DNA of 64,000 nucleotides. Source: Mayfieldus sp038317345 (GTDB taxonomy: Bacteria > Actinomycetota > Thermoleophilia > Solirubrobacterales > 70-9). Under the pieces are notes generated by a model that saw nothing but the letters and a program-made list of their open reading frames with translations, had not been told where the DNA came from and ran no database searches. Positions within the stretch are counted from its first letter, which is position 1. Every line of letters begins with the position of its first letter. A program made the position numbers and the translations under genes. This document shows positions 17,184 to 25,444 of the stretch, piece by piece. The DNA lies in NCBI GenBank assembly GCA_038317345.1, contig JBBQBH010000009.1, positions 5,263 to 69,262 on the forward strand, given 5' to 3'.

Positions 17184-17232
17184 AGCGGGGCAGCCAGGAC
17201 TCGAACCTGGAATCGCCGGTTTTGGAGACCGG
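17184..17232 (-). repeat. Distal attachment site (tRNA-Trp 3' fragment, 49 bp)
   Basis: It is identical to 31290-31338. The 8 bp before it (GAGGGGCT) also recur at 31279-31286 with a 1-bp spacing difference, so the homology extends to about 57 bp. The fragment holds the T arm and the 3' side of the anticodon arm and cannot make a tRNA. Confidence 0.92.
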
Positions 17233-17266
17233 CGGTGCTTGGCTTGCTAGAGCCGAATGCGGACTC

Positions 17267-17290
17267 GGCGGGACACTGGGCGGGACACGG
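17267..17290 (+). repeat. Paired 12-bp repeats inside the left end (putative integrase arm sites)
   Basis: GGCGGGACACTG and GGCGGGACACGG are in tandem, 35 bp inside the left core. A matching pair lies inside the right end at 31150-31173 in the same orientation. The rest of 17233-17572 (340 bp) contains no convincing gene, only a second short repeat pair around 17540-17565 (GTGCGCGGAAGTAG twice). Confidence 0.55.
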
Positions 17291-17572
17291 ACACGGGATT
17301 CGAGTCCCTTTCAGGCTCTCAGCCCGGGCGACTTCGATTCGGAATTCCGTGCTGTTCAGCCCACCGATCAGCGCGGGCCTTCGCTTCGGCGTCGGCCTTC
17401 TCTGCTCGCTCCTCGAGATCGGCAACCAGCCGCTCATAAGAGCTGGCGGCAGGCTTTCCATTCGTAGCCGCCCCCGTGCGTGGCGCTGCCAGTCGTCAGA
17501 GCTACGAACGTTGATGAAGCGCTGTTTATGCGTGCGCGGAAGTAGCGTGCGCGGAAGTAGGGTCGTTAGTCG

Positions 17573-18088
17573 TCAGCCGGGTTCTCGTCGTTCATTTCCC
17601 GGTTCTCGTTGATGCTTGCGTACGAGACGCTCCAGCTCTCCCTCTGACTCCTCATGGCCGTTCCGTCGATGTGCCATCACCCTCGAAGCGTTGATTCCCT
17701 GCCTTCTAGAGGACTTCTGGATGTCGTGACTCATCTTCTGGGCCATGCCCAAGGTCTTTAGCTCCTCTGAGGTAAGTGCTCGGCCTCGACGTAGCTTGCG
17801 TTCAAGCTGGGCGACGTGGATAGTGAGGATCGCCTCAATGCGCTTTGTGGTCCGCTCTGCGAAGTCGTCAAGCTCATCTATATCCGCAGGGGCTCTTGCG
17901 TCTGACTCGGCTTCAGCTTCCATCTGGCTGACGATGTCGTGGACTGTGCGCCGTGGGGGCTGGAACGGTTCAACCGAGCCAATTCCCTCCGAGCAGGCAC
18001 GCGAGATTGCGGCCGGTTTCAGGCCCTCCATGTAGAGCTGAAACATCACCTTGCGTTGCTCGAGGGTGTATCGCTTTGGTGCTGCCAT
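17573..18088 (-). CDS. HTH protein of the element, possibly small-terminase-like
   Basis: This is a 171-residue protein. The N-terminus (YTLEQRKVMFQLYMEGLKPAAISRACSEG) fits a homeodomain-like HTH. A charged central coiled coil follows (about 60-135), ending in a very basic hydrophilic tail. A DNA-binding head plus oligomerising coiled coil is the plan of phage small terminase subunits, and satellites often carry their own TerS to redirect packaging. I infer this from layout, not from a family match. A transcriptional regulator is the other option. It is the gene nearest the distal att site. Confidence 0.45.
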   Translation of the reverse strand: MAAPKRYTLEQRKVMFQLYMEGLKPAAISRACSEGIGSVEPFQPPRRTVHDIVSQMEAEAESDARAPADIDELDDFAERTTKRIEAILTIHVAQLERKLRRGRALTSEELKTLGMAQKMSHDIQKSSRRQGINASRVMAHRRNGHEESEGELERLVRKHQREPGNERREPG

Positions 18089-18329
18089 TGATATCGCCTC
18101 ATGCCTAAAGATAGGGCCAAGGGTGGATTGCTCCTGTGCATAGAGGGTGGTATCGGGCGGGTTGACGCCAGGGGGGCTGGCCGAACGCCTGATTCGCAGC
18201 GCTGGCAGTTAGGGCGCGCGAGTAAGTAGAAGCCGCACGAAGCGGCATTTCAGGGTGTATGCCGTTTGCCCGACAGACCAGTTCGTCGCTAGCTTCGGCG
18301 CGATCAGCCACCCGAGCGAAGGAGGAGCG

Positions 18330-18842
18330 ATGAGCGAAGCTACGTTGAAGGTCCCGGCCGAGCACGTCGAGACATTCCGAGAGAACGTCTACTCGTGCCT
18401 TGCCGGCGAAGGGGACGCGCTGGAAATCTCGGCAGGGACGCTCGCATTTCCCGGTGGCCATTCGCAGTTCATCGGCGGCGATCCGGACAAGATCGAGCAG
18501 CACGCCGTACGCGTGCTCAAGGCCAGCCGCAACATCGCGGCGCTGGTTGAGGTCATGGAACAGCTCGAGTGGACAGACCCGATTGAGGGAGACGTAGAGC
18601 TGGCAGCCGACGCAAAGGTGCTGGACAAGCTCGTTGACGGCTGCCTGGTCGATGCTGGCGACACTGTCCACGGGGTTATGGAGGCGAAGCCGTTCAAGCG
18701 GGCGGCCTTCGACACGGCCACGGCTTGGGCGGCGTGGCTCGCTGATCGCAAGGTTGAAATCGAGGAAGGCAGCAGCGTGAAAATGCCCGGGGCAATCGAA
18801 GCGGTCAATTCGCCCCTTAGCGGAGCGCAGAGCAGCTCGTAG
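18330..18842 (+). CDS. Hypothetical protein of the element
   Basis: This 170-residue acidic, soluble protein has a strong ribosome-binding site (GGAGGA at 18321-18326) before ATG 18330. No family is recognised. The start SEATLKVPAEHVETFRENVYSCLAG suggests an alpha/beta fold. Its 3' end overlaps the convergent gene at 18817 by 26 bp. It is the only plus-strand gene in the left half of the element and so has its own promoter, as expected for a gene expressed independently of the lytic-type operon. Confidence 0.6.
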   Translation: MSEATLKVPAEHVETFRENVYSCLAGEGDALEISAGTLAFPGGHSQFIGGDPDKIEQHAVRVLKASRNIAALVEVMEQLEWTDPIEGDVELAADAKVLDKLVDGCLVDAGDTVHGVMEAKPFKRAAFDTATAWAAWLADRKVEIEEGSSVKMPGAIEAVNSPLSGAQSSS

Positions 18843-19155
18843 GCCCACGGCTGTAATAGAGCGTGCCCGATCGGTTGAGAACGTAGGTCCACCATCGGCA
18901 TTCCGTTGGGACCAGAAAGTCTGCGCCGCGATAGGTGTGCTTCCAGGTCTGGCACCTGACTCGGCTTGGGGACTGACGAACGCAACGGTCTACGCCAAAG
19001 CCATAGGCTCCGGGATCTCCTTCGGTTGAACGCCCGGCAACTGCCAGCGCCACCCTGCGAGCGTCATGCTTGGACAGATAGGCGGCCTCGGCTATCGAAG
19101 CCACGAGGGCGAATGCAATGGCCGCTGCCAGAACGAGCAGGACGAGGCGCCTCAT
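18817..19155 (-). CDS. Small secreted protein (cargo)
   Basis: This 112-residue protein has a clear signal peptide (MRRLVLLVLAAAIAFALVAS, cleavage near AEA-AY). The mature part has four Cys (VDRCVRQ, VRCQTW, TECRWW, TSCSALR), probably in two disulfides. No family is recognised. Exported small proteins in integrated elements often alter the host surface or block superinfection, which is a plausible but untested role here. Confidence 0.6.
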   Translation of the reverse strand: MRRLVLLVLAAAIAFALVASIAEAAYLSKHDARRVALAVAGRSTEGDPGAYGFGVDRCVRQSPSRVRCQTWKHTYRGADFLVPTECRWWTYVLNRSGTLYYSRGPTSCSALR

Positions 19156-19206
19156 TCGCAGCCGACTCTCTCACCCTTTACGAGGTACCGCAAGCGATTT
19201 TCGGCT

Positions 19207-20376
19207 CTAGCTCGCTTCTTCAATCTGAGCGATCCGAGCGGCAGTGTTGGCCCGTTCGAGAAAGGCGTTCAACCGCTCAGCAGACTCTCGCTCGCTCCCA
19301 GGCATCAGGTGCCCGTAGCGATCGAAGGTCACCGTGATCGAGCTATGGCCCATGTAGGTCTGCAGGCGCTTCGGGTCCTCGCCCGCGGCGATCATCAGCG
19401 ACGCAAACGTATGTCGGGCCTCATGCAGGGTCACGTACTCGAAGCCCGCCTCCCTCCAGATGCGGGCCGCGCGCTTGAGCAGCCGGTGACTGAAGGGGCT
19501 GGACTCGGTTCGCCCGAAGACCAGGCCCTCGCCGTTACGCCCTTGACGCATCCGGTGCTCGAGGAGCTCGTCGCGCAGAATCGGAACGATCGGGATGGCG
19601 CGTCGACCGCTACGGCTCTTCGGCTCTTGCCCTCCAACTTCACGATCCCAGGACTGCTCGACTCGGATAACTCCCCCAGCCAGGTTGACGTCGGGCCAAC
19701 GCAATGCCTTCAGCTCGCCGGCACGCAGCCCGGCGTAGAAGGCAGTCGCCCAGATCACCCGATCTTCAGCCGGCAGAGCCTTGAGCATTTGGCTCGCCAC
19801 ATCAGGAGCAACAATGGACGGACGCTTTCCCCGCGAGGCTGGTAGGCGCAATCCGCTCGTCGGATTCGTTGCTACATGATCACGGTCTAGCGCACGCCTG
19901 TAGACCGCTCTCACAGGGTTGACGGCATTGCGCACCGTGCTTGCGCTACTCCCCCGGGCGATGAGACGGTCGGCTAGATCCTGTAGGTCGGTTCTTCGCA
20001 GATCGGCCAATGGAACGCCTCCGAGGTCTGGCAGAACGTGCAGCTTCATGGACCGCGCGTAGCTGCGAATGACGGATGGCTTGTACGGATCACCGGAGCG
20101 GTTGCGGAAGATGCCCTCCTTGGCACCAGCGAGCCAGTCCTCCCAAGACCGACGCAGAGTGACCTTGTGGGCTACTCGAAGCGAACCCTTTCCCACTGCG
20201 GCTTCAGCGTCGACTCTCCAACGCTTAGCGGCAGCCAGGGTCGGGAACGTCTTGCGGATTCTCTTGCGATCCACTGGCGACCAGACAGCCGCCCGATAGG
20301 ACGGCTGGCAGTTGCAGCGCCGGCCCTCTCGGTTCCGGCATGCCTTCTGGTGACGCACTTCGATTCTCTCGGCCAT
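19207..20376 (-). CDS. int: Tyrosine recombinase/phage integrase
   Basis: This is a 389-residue protein. The N-terminal 65 residues contain a His/Cys cluster (RHQKACRNREGRRCNC) and an AP2-like arm-binding region (KTFPTLAAAKRWRVDAE). A SAM-like core-binding domain spans about 80-165, and the catalytic domain runs from about 175. Active-site segments are GLRAGELKALRW (Arg I), HEARHTFASLM (His-x-x-Arg), GHSSITVTFDRYGH (His/Trp position and nucleophile Tyr). All catalytic residues are present, so integration and excision at the tRNA-Trp site should be possible. It is followed downstream by cargo genes and the distal att site. Confidence 0.95.
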   Translation of the reverse strand: MAERIEVRHQKACRNREGRRCNCQPSYRAAVWSPVDRKRIRKTFPTLAAAKRWRVDAEAAVGKGSLRVAHKVTLRRSWEDWLAGAKEGIFRNRSGDPYKPSVIRSYARSMKLHVLPDLGGVPLADLRRTDLQDLADRLIARGSSASTVRNAVNPVRAVYRRALDRDHVATNPTSGLRLPASRGKRPSIVAPDVASQMLKALPAEDRVIWATAFYAGLRAGELKALRWPDVNLAGGVIRVEQSWDREVGGQEPKSRSGRRAIPIVPILRDELLEHRMRQGRNGEGLVFGRTESSPFSHRLLKRAARIWREAGFEYVTLHEARHTFASLMIAAGEDPKRLQTYMGHSSITVTFDRYGHLMPGSERESAERLNAFLERANTAARIAQIEEAS

Positions 20377-20586
20377 CAGCGCTCCTCCTTCACCAATTGC
20401 AGCATCGCTTACCTCCTGTCAGTGCGGCACCGAAGGAGGTTGCTCGGGCGAGGAACGCAGATAGCCTGCGTGTCGTGCCGGAGCTAATCCCTCTGGCGCC
20501 GGGGGCCGGGTGTTTACGCACCGCGGCCCCATTTGTTGGCGCGGCGAGCATACGCCCTGCGAGGGTCAGGTGCAATGGGTCCGCCG

Positions 20587-20895
20587 TCACCGCCCGACCG
20601 TCCGAGCCGAATTGCGGTCGATCCATCGCTCGAGTTCGCTGGTGGGGACCAGCACTCGTTTCCCCCGCCGGATCACGCGCAGATCTGGCAGCACATGCGA
20701 CTTGAAGTAGCCGGTTGAAACGCCGAGCTTCCTCGCAGCCAACGTGACCGTGAGGGTCAGCGGGGCCTCAGGAGTTACATCGAGCGCCTGGCCGAGTTTC
20801 CCCACCAGCGCCGCGCCCAAGGCGGCCAGTTCCATCAGCTCGCGAGGATCTTCGGAGAGCGCATCGGCCTGACCTGTAACCGGTGAGCTAGCCAC
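20587..20895 (-). CDS. Excisionase-like helix-turn-helix protein
   Basis: It has about 102 residues from GTG 20895 (a longer frame starts at 20955). The C-terminal half reads LAARKLGVSTGYFKSHVLPDLRVIRRGKRVLVPTSELERWID. This is the winged MerR/excisionase fold that ends in the strand reading R.GkR.lvp..eLe.wi. Placed 3' of the primase gene (overlap of 8 bp) and 210 bp before int, it probably directs excision or regulates int. The 210-bp gap (20377-20586) has no gene and may hold the int promoter. Confidence 0.7.
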   Translation of the reverse strand: MASSPVTGQADALSEDPRELMELAALGAALVGKLGQALDVTPEAPLTLTVTLAARKLGVSTGYFKSHVLPDLRVIRRGKRVLVPTSELERWIDRNSARTVGR

Positions 20896-23005
20896 GAGGA
20901 GCCTCCGAAGGAGCTGGGAGGGGAGCGCGACAGGTGTCGCAGTACCAGGAGCCACCCCCAGCGACCTCCACTAGCACCGAGTCCAGGCATTCGCAGACAC
21001 CCTCCTCCCAACTCCCCAGGCCGGTCTCTACTAGCTCACGATGTGCAAGTTCAAGGCCCTGGCGCTCAGCCTCGGGCAGGGTTGGGCTGTCAAGCCAGTC
21101 CGGTCGTCCGTCGTGGCCATTGGTCGCCCGCATTCCGGCCTCGCGGGGTTCTGGCTCTTTGGTGTCTGTTCGGTCTGACCCCGAACCGGATTCAGACGTT
21201 TCCAGCGACTGGGGTCTGTCGGGGAGTGGGTCTGACTCCTTTAGGAGGGAGTCAGACTCCACACCCGCCGACGAGACCCCTTCGGAGACCTTGTCTGACT
21301 CGTGTGACTCGGACCCCTGAGTCAGACTCCAAACGGTTGCGTTGGAGTGCCGGCCAACTTCCTTCGCAAGCTCACCCGTGCGTGAGACAAAGCGGTCCGG
21401 GTTCCCCTGCAGTGCCTTCTTCACCAGGTCGGCATTTGCGCCGACTCCGGGATCTTCAGCTTCCTTCGGGGCGCTGATCTCCTTCGCTGTCAGCCACCCG
21501 CCGCGTGCCTCGAGCAGCTCCTCGATCTCCGCGACGAGATCGCGCTCCTCCGTCGCTTCTTCCCCAAGGAGTGTGAACGTCTCAGTGTCAGGCTCGAACG
21601 CAAGGTTGTAGGCCCCGTGCTCGCCACGACGACTCCAGCGGACCTTGGGAAAGGAAAGACGCGCGCGATTGCCGTGTTGCTTGTCCAGCACCAGCAGCGT
21701 GTCCGGCTTACCAGCCCACGCCCCAGACGCCTCATCGACGGCATCCGCGACGCTCTCCTTGCGGCTGTGGTGGAGCAGCTCCCAAGCGGCGGTAGAAAAG
21801 AGCCCAGCGCTTTGTAGGCGCTCGACCATATTTCGGGTGTCCTCCGGTGAGCCCACGCCCTCCATGCCGATGGTGTCGAGTGGGTCTCCGATGATGAGGT
21901 CAATCCCCTGATTAGCGACATATCCGTTGAGGCTGTTCACGAACGCCTCGGCGTTGAGCTTCGCTTGTCCCCAATCCTGGTCGTAGACGTGGATCCCGCC
22001 GTCGCCCTGGTCAATGGAATGCGGCCACGCCGCGCTCTTCATCTCGACCTTGTGACGGAACGGTTCGCGGGGGCCCTCGTTCTCGATGAACAGGACGCGC
22101 AACGGGCGGGAGACCTCGAACCCGAGCCAGTCCACGCCCGATGCGACGTGGAAAGCCTGGTCGATCGCGAGCGTAGTCTTGCCCTTGCCGCCCTTGGCGA
22201 CCAGCAACAAGAGGCCGTGAACGGGCAAGAGGTTGTCGTCCTCCTCTCCGATCAGTGCGGCCGGCGAGTCACTCCGGGATGCAATGAATTTGGTCAGAGG
22301 GAGGGCGAATGGGGAATCTGGCTCCTCCCCGGCAAGCTCGTGGCCCTCCTCTGGCCTCACGAGCGGCGCGCCCAACGGGGGCGACTCGACGGGGATTGCT
22401 GCCTCTGCGTCAGCGACAGCGTTTGCGAGCCACTCCGAAGGATCATCAGCGCGGACGAAGCAGTCGGCAAGGTCGGTGCCGTCCGGAAGCGCCAGAATCG
22501 CAACCTTCATTCCTACCTCGGTAAGAGCCGCCCGAAGTCGCTCGGTTGCCTTGAGTCCCGCCGGGTCCGCATCTAGCGCGAGAATCGCTAGCTTGCACTC
22601 CGCAGTTGTCAGATCGCTGACTAGTGCTCTTGGCTGGATGGGGGTGCCAGGGATCGCACAGACTGCGAGCCCGTCAAGCGGGCCGTCACGAAGGCTCCTA
22701 GGCGCATTTTCGATCGCCGTAAGGGCAGACAGCCCGTCGCTTTCGCCTTCGGAGATCAGGGCAGCCGGCGTCTTGCCGAACCCTCGCAGCCACCACGGGG
22801 CGAGCGCAACGCCCGCCGGCTGGATCACTTTGACCCGACCATCGGTCAGGCGCCGGCGTCGCTCGAACGTCTGGCCCTCTCGTGGGGCGATGGTGTAGAC
22901 GAGCCCGTCGTCTACCTCTGCCACGCCGCAGCTCGCCGCGATTGCTGGATCGATCGCATGCGAACCGAAATAGACGAGCGCCGGTTCTGACCAAGCGCGA
23001 CTCAT
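20888..23005 (-). CDS. Toprim primase fused to RepA-type AAA helicase, with C-terminal zinc finger
   Basis: This is a 705-residue protein. Residues about 80-200 form a Toprim domain (ALISEGESDGLSA with catalytic Glu; LAILALDADPAG with the DxD). Residues about 255-470 form a RecA/RepA ATPase: Walker A LLVAKGGKGKTTLA, Walker B IDLIIGDPLDTI, and LLHHSRK. A Ser/Glu/Asp-rich linker of about 80 residues follows, then CECLDS and WYCDTC, a likely four-Cys zinc ribbon. No CHC2 zinc finger is found at the N-terminus. It should prime and unwind the element's own DNA, as in the pri-rep modules of satellites. Its start overlaps the 56-aa gene by 4 bp. Confidence 0.9.
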   Translation of the reverse strand: MSRAWSEPALVYFGSHAIDPAIAASCGVAEVDDGLVYTIAPREGQTFERRRRLTDGRVKVIQPAGVALAPWWLRGFGKTPAALISEGESDGLSALTAIENAPRSLRDGPLDGLAVCAIPGTPIQPRALVSDLTTAECKLAILALDADPAGLKATERLRAALTEVGMKVAILALPDGTDLADCFVRADDPSEWLANAVADAEAAIPVESPPLGAPLVRPEEGHELAGEEPDSPFALPLTKFIASRSDSPAALIGEEDDNLLPVHGLLLLVAKGGKGKTTLAIDQAFHVASGVDWLGFEVSRPLRVLFIENEGPREPFRHKVEMKSAAWPHSIDQGDGGIHVYDQDWGQAKLNAEAFVNSLNGYVANQGIDLIIGDPLDTIGMEGVGSPEDTRNMVERLQSAGLFSTAAWELLHHSRKESVADAVDEASGAWAGKPDTLLVLDKQHGNRARLSFPKVRWSRRGEHGAYNLAFEPDTETFTLLGEEATEERDLVAEIEELLEARGGWLTAKEISAPKEAEDPGVGANADLVKKALQGNPDRFVSRTGELAKEVGRHSNATVWSLTQGSESHESDKVSEGVSSAGVESDSLLKESDPLPDRPQSLETSESGSGSDRTDTKEPEPREAGMRATNGHDGRPDWLDSPTLPEAERQGLELAHRELVETGLGSWEEGVCECLDSVLVEVAGGGSWYCDTCRAPLPAPSEAPRG
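21231..21330. repeat. Cluster of GAGTC/GACTC palindromes inside the primase gene
   Basis: TCTGACTC (21231), GGAGTCAGACTCC (21248-21260), TCTGACTC (21294) and GAGTCAGACTCC (21319-21330) lie within 100 bp. In frame they encode repeated Glu-Ser-Asp in the linker, with the same codons each time. They may be only low complexity, or iteron-like sites placed as in satellite origins next to rep. Confidence 0.35.
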
Positions 23006-23172
23006 CGCTGTTTGGCCCCCCGGTAGTTGTCGGCGATTACGGCACGGACTGCCTCCTCGGCCGCGGCCCGCTGAAGGGCGTGCAGCCCGAGAGCGTTATA
23101 GATAGCGCCGCGTTGAGGGGCGGGTAGCTGAGCCAGCTCGTTCGGATCGAGGGGAAGCTGAGCCGCGCTCAT
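23002..23172 (-). CDS. Small protein upstream of primase
   Basis: This 56-residue protein (MSAAQLPLDPNELAQLPAPQ...) is coupled by ATGA overlaps on both sides, to the 62-aa gene upstream and the primase downstream. It is largely helical with no recognised family. The tight coupling supports real expression; it may be a primase accessory or an early regulator. Confidence 0.55.
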   Translation of the reverse strand: MSAAQLPLDPNELAQLPAPQRGAIYNALGLHALQRAAAEEAVRAVIADNYRGAKQR

Positions 23173-23357
23173 TCGTGCACGCTCTCTCGGTGCTCGAGGC
23201 AGCGACAGCGCAGCGCAGCGAAACGCCAAACAGCAGGCAACCGGTCACGTAGCCGGATGCGAAATGGGTCCAGGTCCGCGACGGTGTCGGCCTGGTTGCC
23301 TACGATGTTCCTGGCGATGTGCTGAAGGGCCCCCTCTGGGGGGCTCTCGGCGTTCAA
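23169..23357 (-). CDS. Small basic protein between repressor and primase
   Basis: It has 62 residues from TTG 23357, preceded by AGGAGGAGCC. It overlaps the repressor stop by TTGA and the next start by ATGA. The sequence NAESPPEGALQHIARNIVGNQ and an Arg-rich end give no family match. The longer frame to 23510 runs antisense to sense inside the repressor and is unlikely. Confidence 0.5.
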   Translation of the reverse strand: MNAESPPEGALQHIARNIVGNQADTVADLDPFRIRLRDRLPAVWRFAALRCRCLEHRESVHE

Positions 23358-23788
23358 GGCGGCTCCTCCTGCGATGAGAGCACGAGCTGACCTCGCACTT
23401 GGTCCGCGCTGACGCGGAGGAGCGAGGCGAAGAAGTCCGGCCCCAAAGGTCCGCGAACGGCCAGGTTCCGCTTCTTCGCGTACGCGGTCGCCTCTTTCTC
23501 TGACGTCCAAGCGAGAGGACGGCCATCGCTGGCGATGACCCTCAGGGCTCCGTTCTGGGCCTCACAGACAATGAACCAGGTTGGAAAGAGATCCTGAACC
23601 CGGAGCCCCAGCGCCTTGGCGACGTTCGTTCGGAAACTGGCGCTGGCGGGCCGAGTTCCGCGCTCAACGTGAGTTACCGCGGATGCACTGACTCCCATTG
23701 ACTCGGCGAGATCTGTCGCGGACAGACCGCGACGTCTGCGTTCCACTTCGAGCAGCCCCATTCCTGAAAGCTGCGACTGCGACGCCAA
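23354..23788 (-). CDS. XRE-family repressor-like regulator
   Basis: This is a 144-residue protein. Residues about 10-65 form a Cro/C1-type HTH (GLLEVERRRRGLSATDLAESMGVSA, then VTHVERGTRPAS). The C-terminal 70 residues are a mixed alpha/beta domain (FIVCEAQNGALRVIASDGRP). It is the first gene of the five-gene minus-strand replication operon and borders a 320-bp non-coding region that divides the element, the usual place for a lysogeny switch. Confidence 0.8.
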   Translation of the reverse strand: MASQSQLSGMGLLEVERRRRGLSATDLAESMGVSASAVTHVERGTRPASASFRTNVAKALGLRVQDLFPTWFIVCEAQNGALRVIASDGRPLAWTSEKEATAYAKKRNLAVRGPLGPDFFASLLRVSADQVRGQLVLSSQEEPP

Positions 23789-24111
23789 GGTGGCTCCTTT
23801 CGTACGTATTCCTGACGACTCGGACCCGCGCTGCTTAGGTCCGGTCCATCCCCTGGGTGGGCCTGCGTCGCACCTCGCGACAGACAGAAAGCGCCACCAT
23901 TGATGGACTCGTCAGGAGTCGGAGCCATCTCCTGTATTTCTCACGAAGAGCCTTCTTCGTGCGACCGCTCCGATTACCACCTCGGTAGGTCTGCGCAGCA
24001 TCCTGACACCACCGGCAGACGCCCTTCCGTGCATCCCACGGGCTATGTGATCGCCCCCTCGCGGAGGATCAGGGTTGCGCCGAAGACTCGGGGCCGGATA
24101 GGTTGGGCCGC
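23789..24111. promoter_or_regulatory. Putative control region of the element with inverted repeats
   Basis: This stretch of 323 bp has no gene. CCTGACGA at 23811-23818 has its exact reverse complement at 23909-23916, and GACTC(N5)GAGTC lies at 23906-23920. The GACTC/GAGTC half-site recurs in the palindromes of the primase gene. The position just upstream of the repressor gene suggests operators, but this is inference. Confidence 0.35.
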
Positions 24112-24357
24112 GTGTCCAGCCTTCCCCGCTTGGCCGTTGCTCTCGTCGCACTCTTCGCCGTATTGCTGATCGCTGTGCTTGCGTGGGTTGGCGGCGAGCT
24201 CCATTACCACAACTGCCTGAGCAAGGAGCAGCTCAACGCCACCACGGTTTCAACGAAACAGGTCAACTACGGCGGTGTCTATTCCGGTGGATCTGGCGAG
24301 GAGACCGACACGTCCTCCTCCGCCAACCCTGCCAAGTGTTCGCGGCTGCCCTGGTAG
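24112..24357 (+). CDS. Small membrane-anchored protein of the element
   Basis: It has about 81 residues from GTG 24112. One hydrophobic segment (LAVALVALFAVLLIAVLAWV) is followed by a short Ser/Thr/Gly-rich outside part with two Cys (HNCLSKE, AKCSRLPW). No family is recognised. It is divergent from the repressor and so could be expressed in the integrated state. A superinfection-exclusion role is conceivable. Confidence 0.45.
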   Translation: MSSLPRLAVALVALFAVLLIAVLAWVGGELHYHNCLSKEQLNATTVSTKQVNYGGVYSGGSGEETDTSSSANPAKCSRLPW

Positions 24358-24371
24358 GGCGCCCCTCACGA

Positions 24372-24953
24372 TCAGGGAACGCCGCCGTGGTGAGAGCAGG
24401 CTCCCTGGATGCCACCTGAGTCGCTGACCGTGCCGTCCGCGCAGGTCACGGGATAGCCATTGCCGCTTCCAAAGGTGTCCGTGGTGGAGACTGGCGGCAA
24501 TGAGGGTCCAGGCGGAAGGGGCAGCGTAGTCGTTGAGCCGCTCGGCACTGAAATGGCGTCAACAATCTGGCGGACTAACTCCCCCTCTGTAGCAGCACAG
24601 ACGGTGCTTGCGTCGTGGACGCAAAGCTCGTAGAAGGTCGACGGGTGCATCGGCGAGATCTCCCCATCGAGAGGCTTGACGGCGGTCACATGCAGCGCAT
24701 ACCAGTGACCAGGGCTCACATCGCCATCGAGGAGTGAGTTTTCGCCGGCTTTCACGCCGCGGCGATATGCCGCTGTGGCTCGGGCATCTGCGTTGCGCCC
24801 GCTCGCCTCCTGTCCCGCTACATAACCCCTGTTGTACGCAACGTGCCGAGCGTCGCTGAGGGCGGACCCATTATTGGATGAGCCGCAGCCGGCTGTTGCG
24901 ATCAGAAGCAATCCGACCACAGCCACGACCAAGGTCGCTAGGAGCTTGTACAT
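24372..24953 (-). CDS. Lipoprotein with DUF3761-like C-terminus
   Basis: It has about 193 residues from the MYKLLATLVV start; an in-frame TTG four codons earlier is also possible. The lipobox is IATAGCGSS. A helical middle and Pro/Thr-rich stretch precede the end, VTCADGTVSDSGGIQGACSHHGG. That pattern (C.DG..S.S.G..G.CS.HGG) is the DUF3761 signature found in secreted proteins of phages and bacteria. A surface role, possibly lysogenic conversion, is inferred. Confidence 0.6.
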   Translation of the reverse strand: MYKLLATLVVAVVGLLLIATAGCGSSNNGSALSDARHVAYNRGYVAGQEASGRNADARATAAYRRGVKAGENSLLDGDVSPGHWYALHVTAVKPLDGEISPMHPSTFYELCVHDASTVCAATEGELVRQIVDAISVPSGSTTTLPLPPGPSLPPVSTTDTFGSGNGYPVTCADGTVSDSGGIQGACSHHGGVP

Positions 24954-25031
24954 CGGCTCGGCCAAACATCTCGCGGAACGTAGCCCACGTCAAGGGGCTT
25001 CGGGGCAATGCGAAAACCCTGCGCGGCTGGG

Positions 25032-25415
25032 TCAGATCGGAGCCGCGCCTGTTGGCCAATTCAGAGGCCCCGCGGCCAGCTCTTCGTCGTCAGCCACCGA
25101 CGGGCCGAATGCGCCCGACGGGAAGTGTTCCTCAAGGAGTTGATCCGCCAAGGCATCGAGCTCCTTGGCGGCGCCTGGGCCGTAATGCTCCTTCAGAAGG
25201 CGATCGGCCAGCACATTCAGGTCCTCGGCGTCGGGGCCGTAACGCTCTTGCAGCTCCTCGAGCTGCATGTCAGGGATCCCGAACTGCTCGAGCAGCTGTT
25301 CCCGGGTTAGGTCCTCGGCACCGAAGACGGCGCCGTAGTCGACATCCTTCTTCCACGGCGCTACTCGATCGCGGTCGTGTCGCGGTGGACGCTCAGAACG
25401 GTCGTCGGCCATCAC
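25032..25415 (-). CDS. Acidic hydrophilic protein upstream of the virion-type genes
   Basis: This 127-residue, strongly acidic protein has an internal helical repeat (LNVLADRLLKEHYGPG and LDALADQLLEEHFPSG, about 20 residues each). No family is recognised. It lies 29 bp downstream of the 1394-aa gene on the same strand. An acidic helical protein of this kind might be a scaffold or DNA mimic, but nothing in the sequence settles it. Confidence 0.6.
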   Translation of the reverse strand: MMADDRSERPPRHDRDRVAPWKKDVDYGAVFGAEDLTREQLLEQFGIPDMQLEELQERYGPDAEDLNVLADRLLKEHYGPGAAKELDALADQLLEEHFPSGAFGPSVADDEELAAGPLNWPTGAAPI

Positions 25416-25444
25416 TTAACCGCCGATTGCATCGCTGGCCCTAG

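Noticed and set aside
17184..17250. Second tRNA-Trp gene
   Set aside because: Only the 3' part is present. The sequence diverges after the anticodon arm and cannot form D and acceptor stems.
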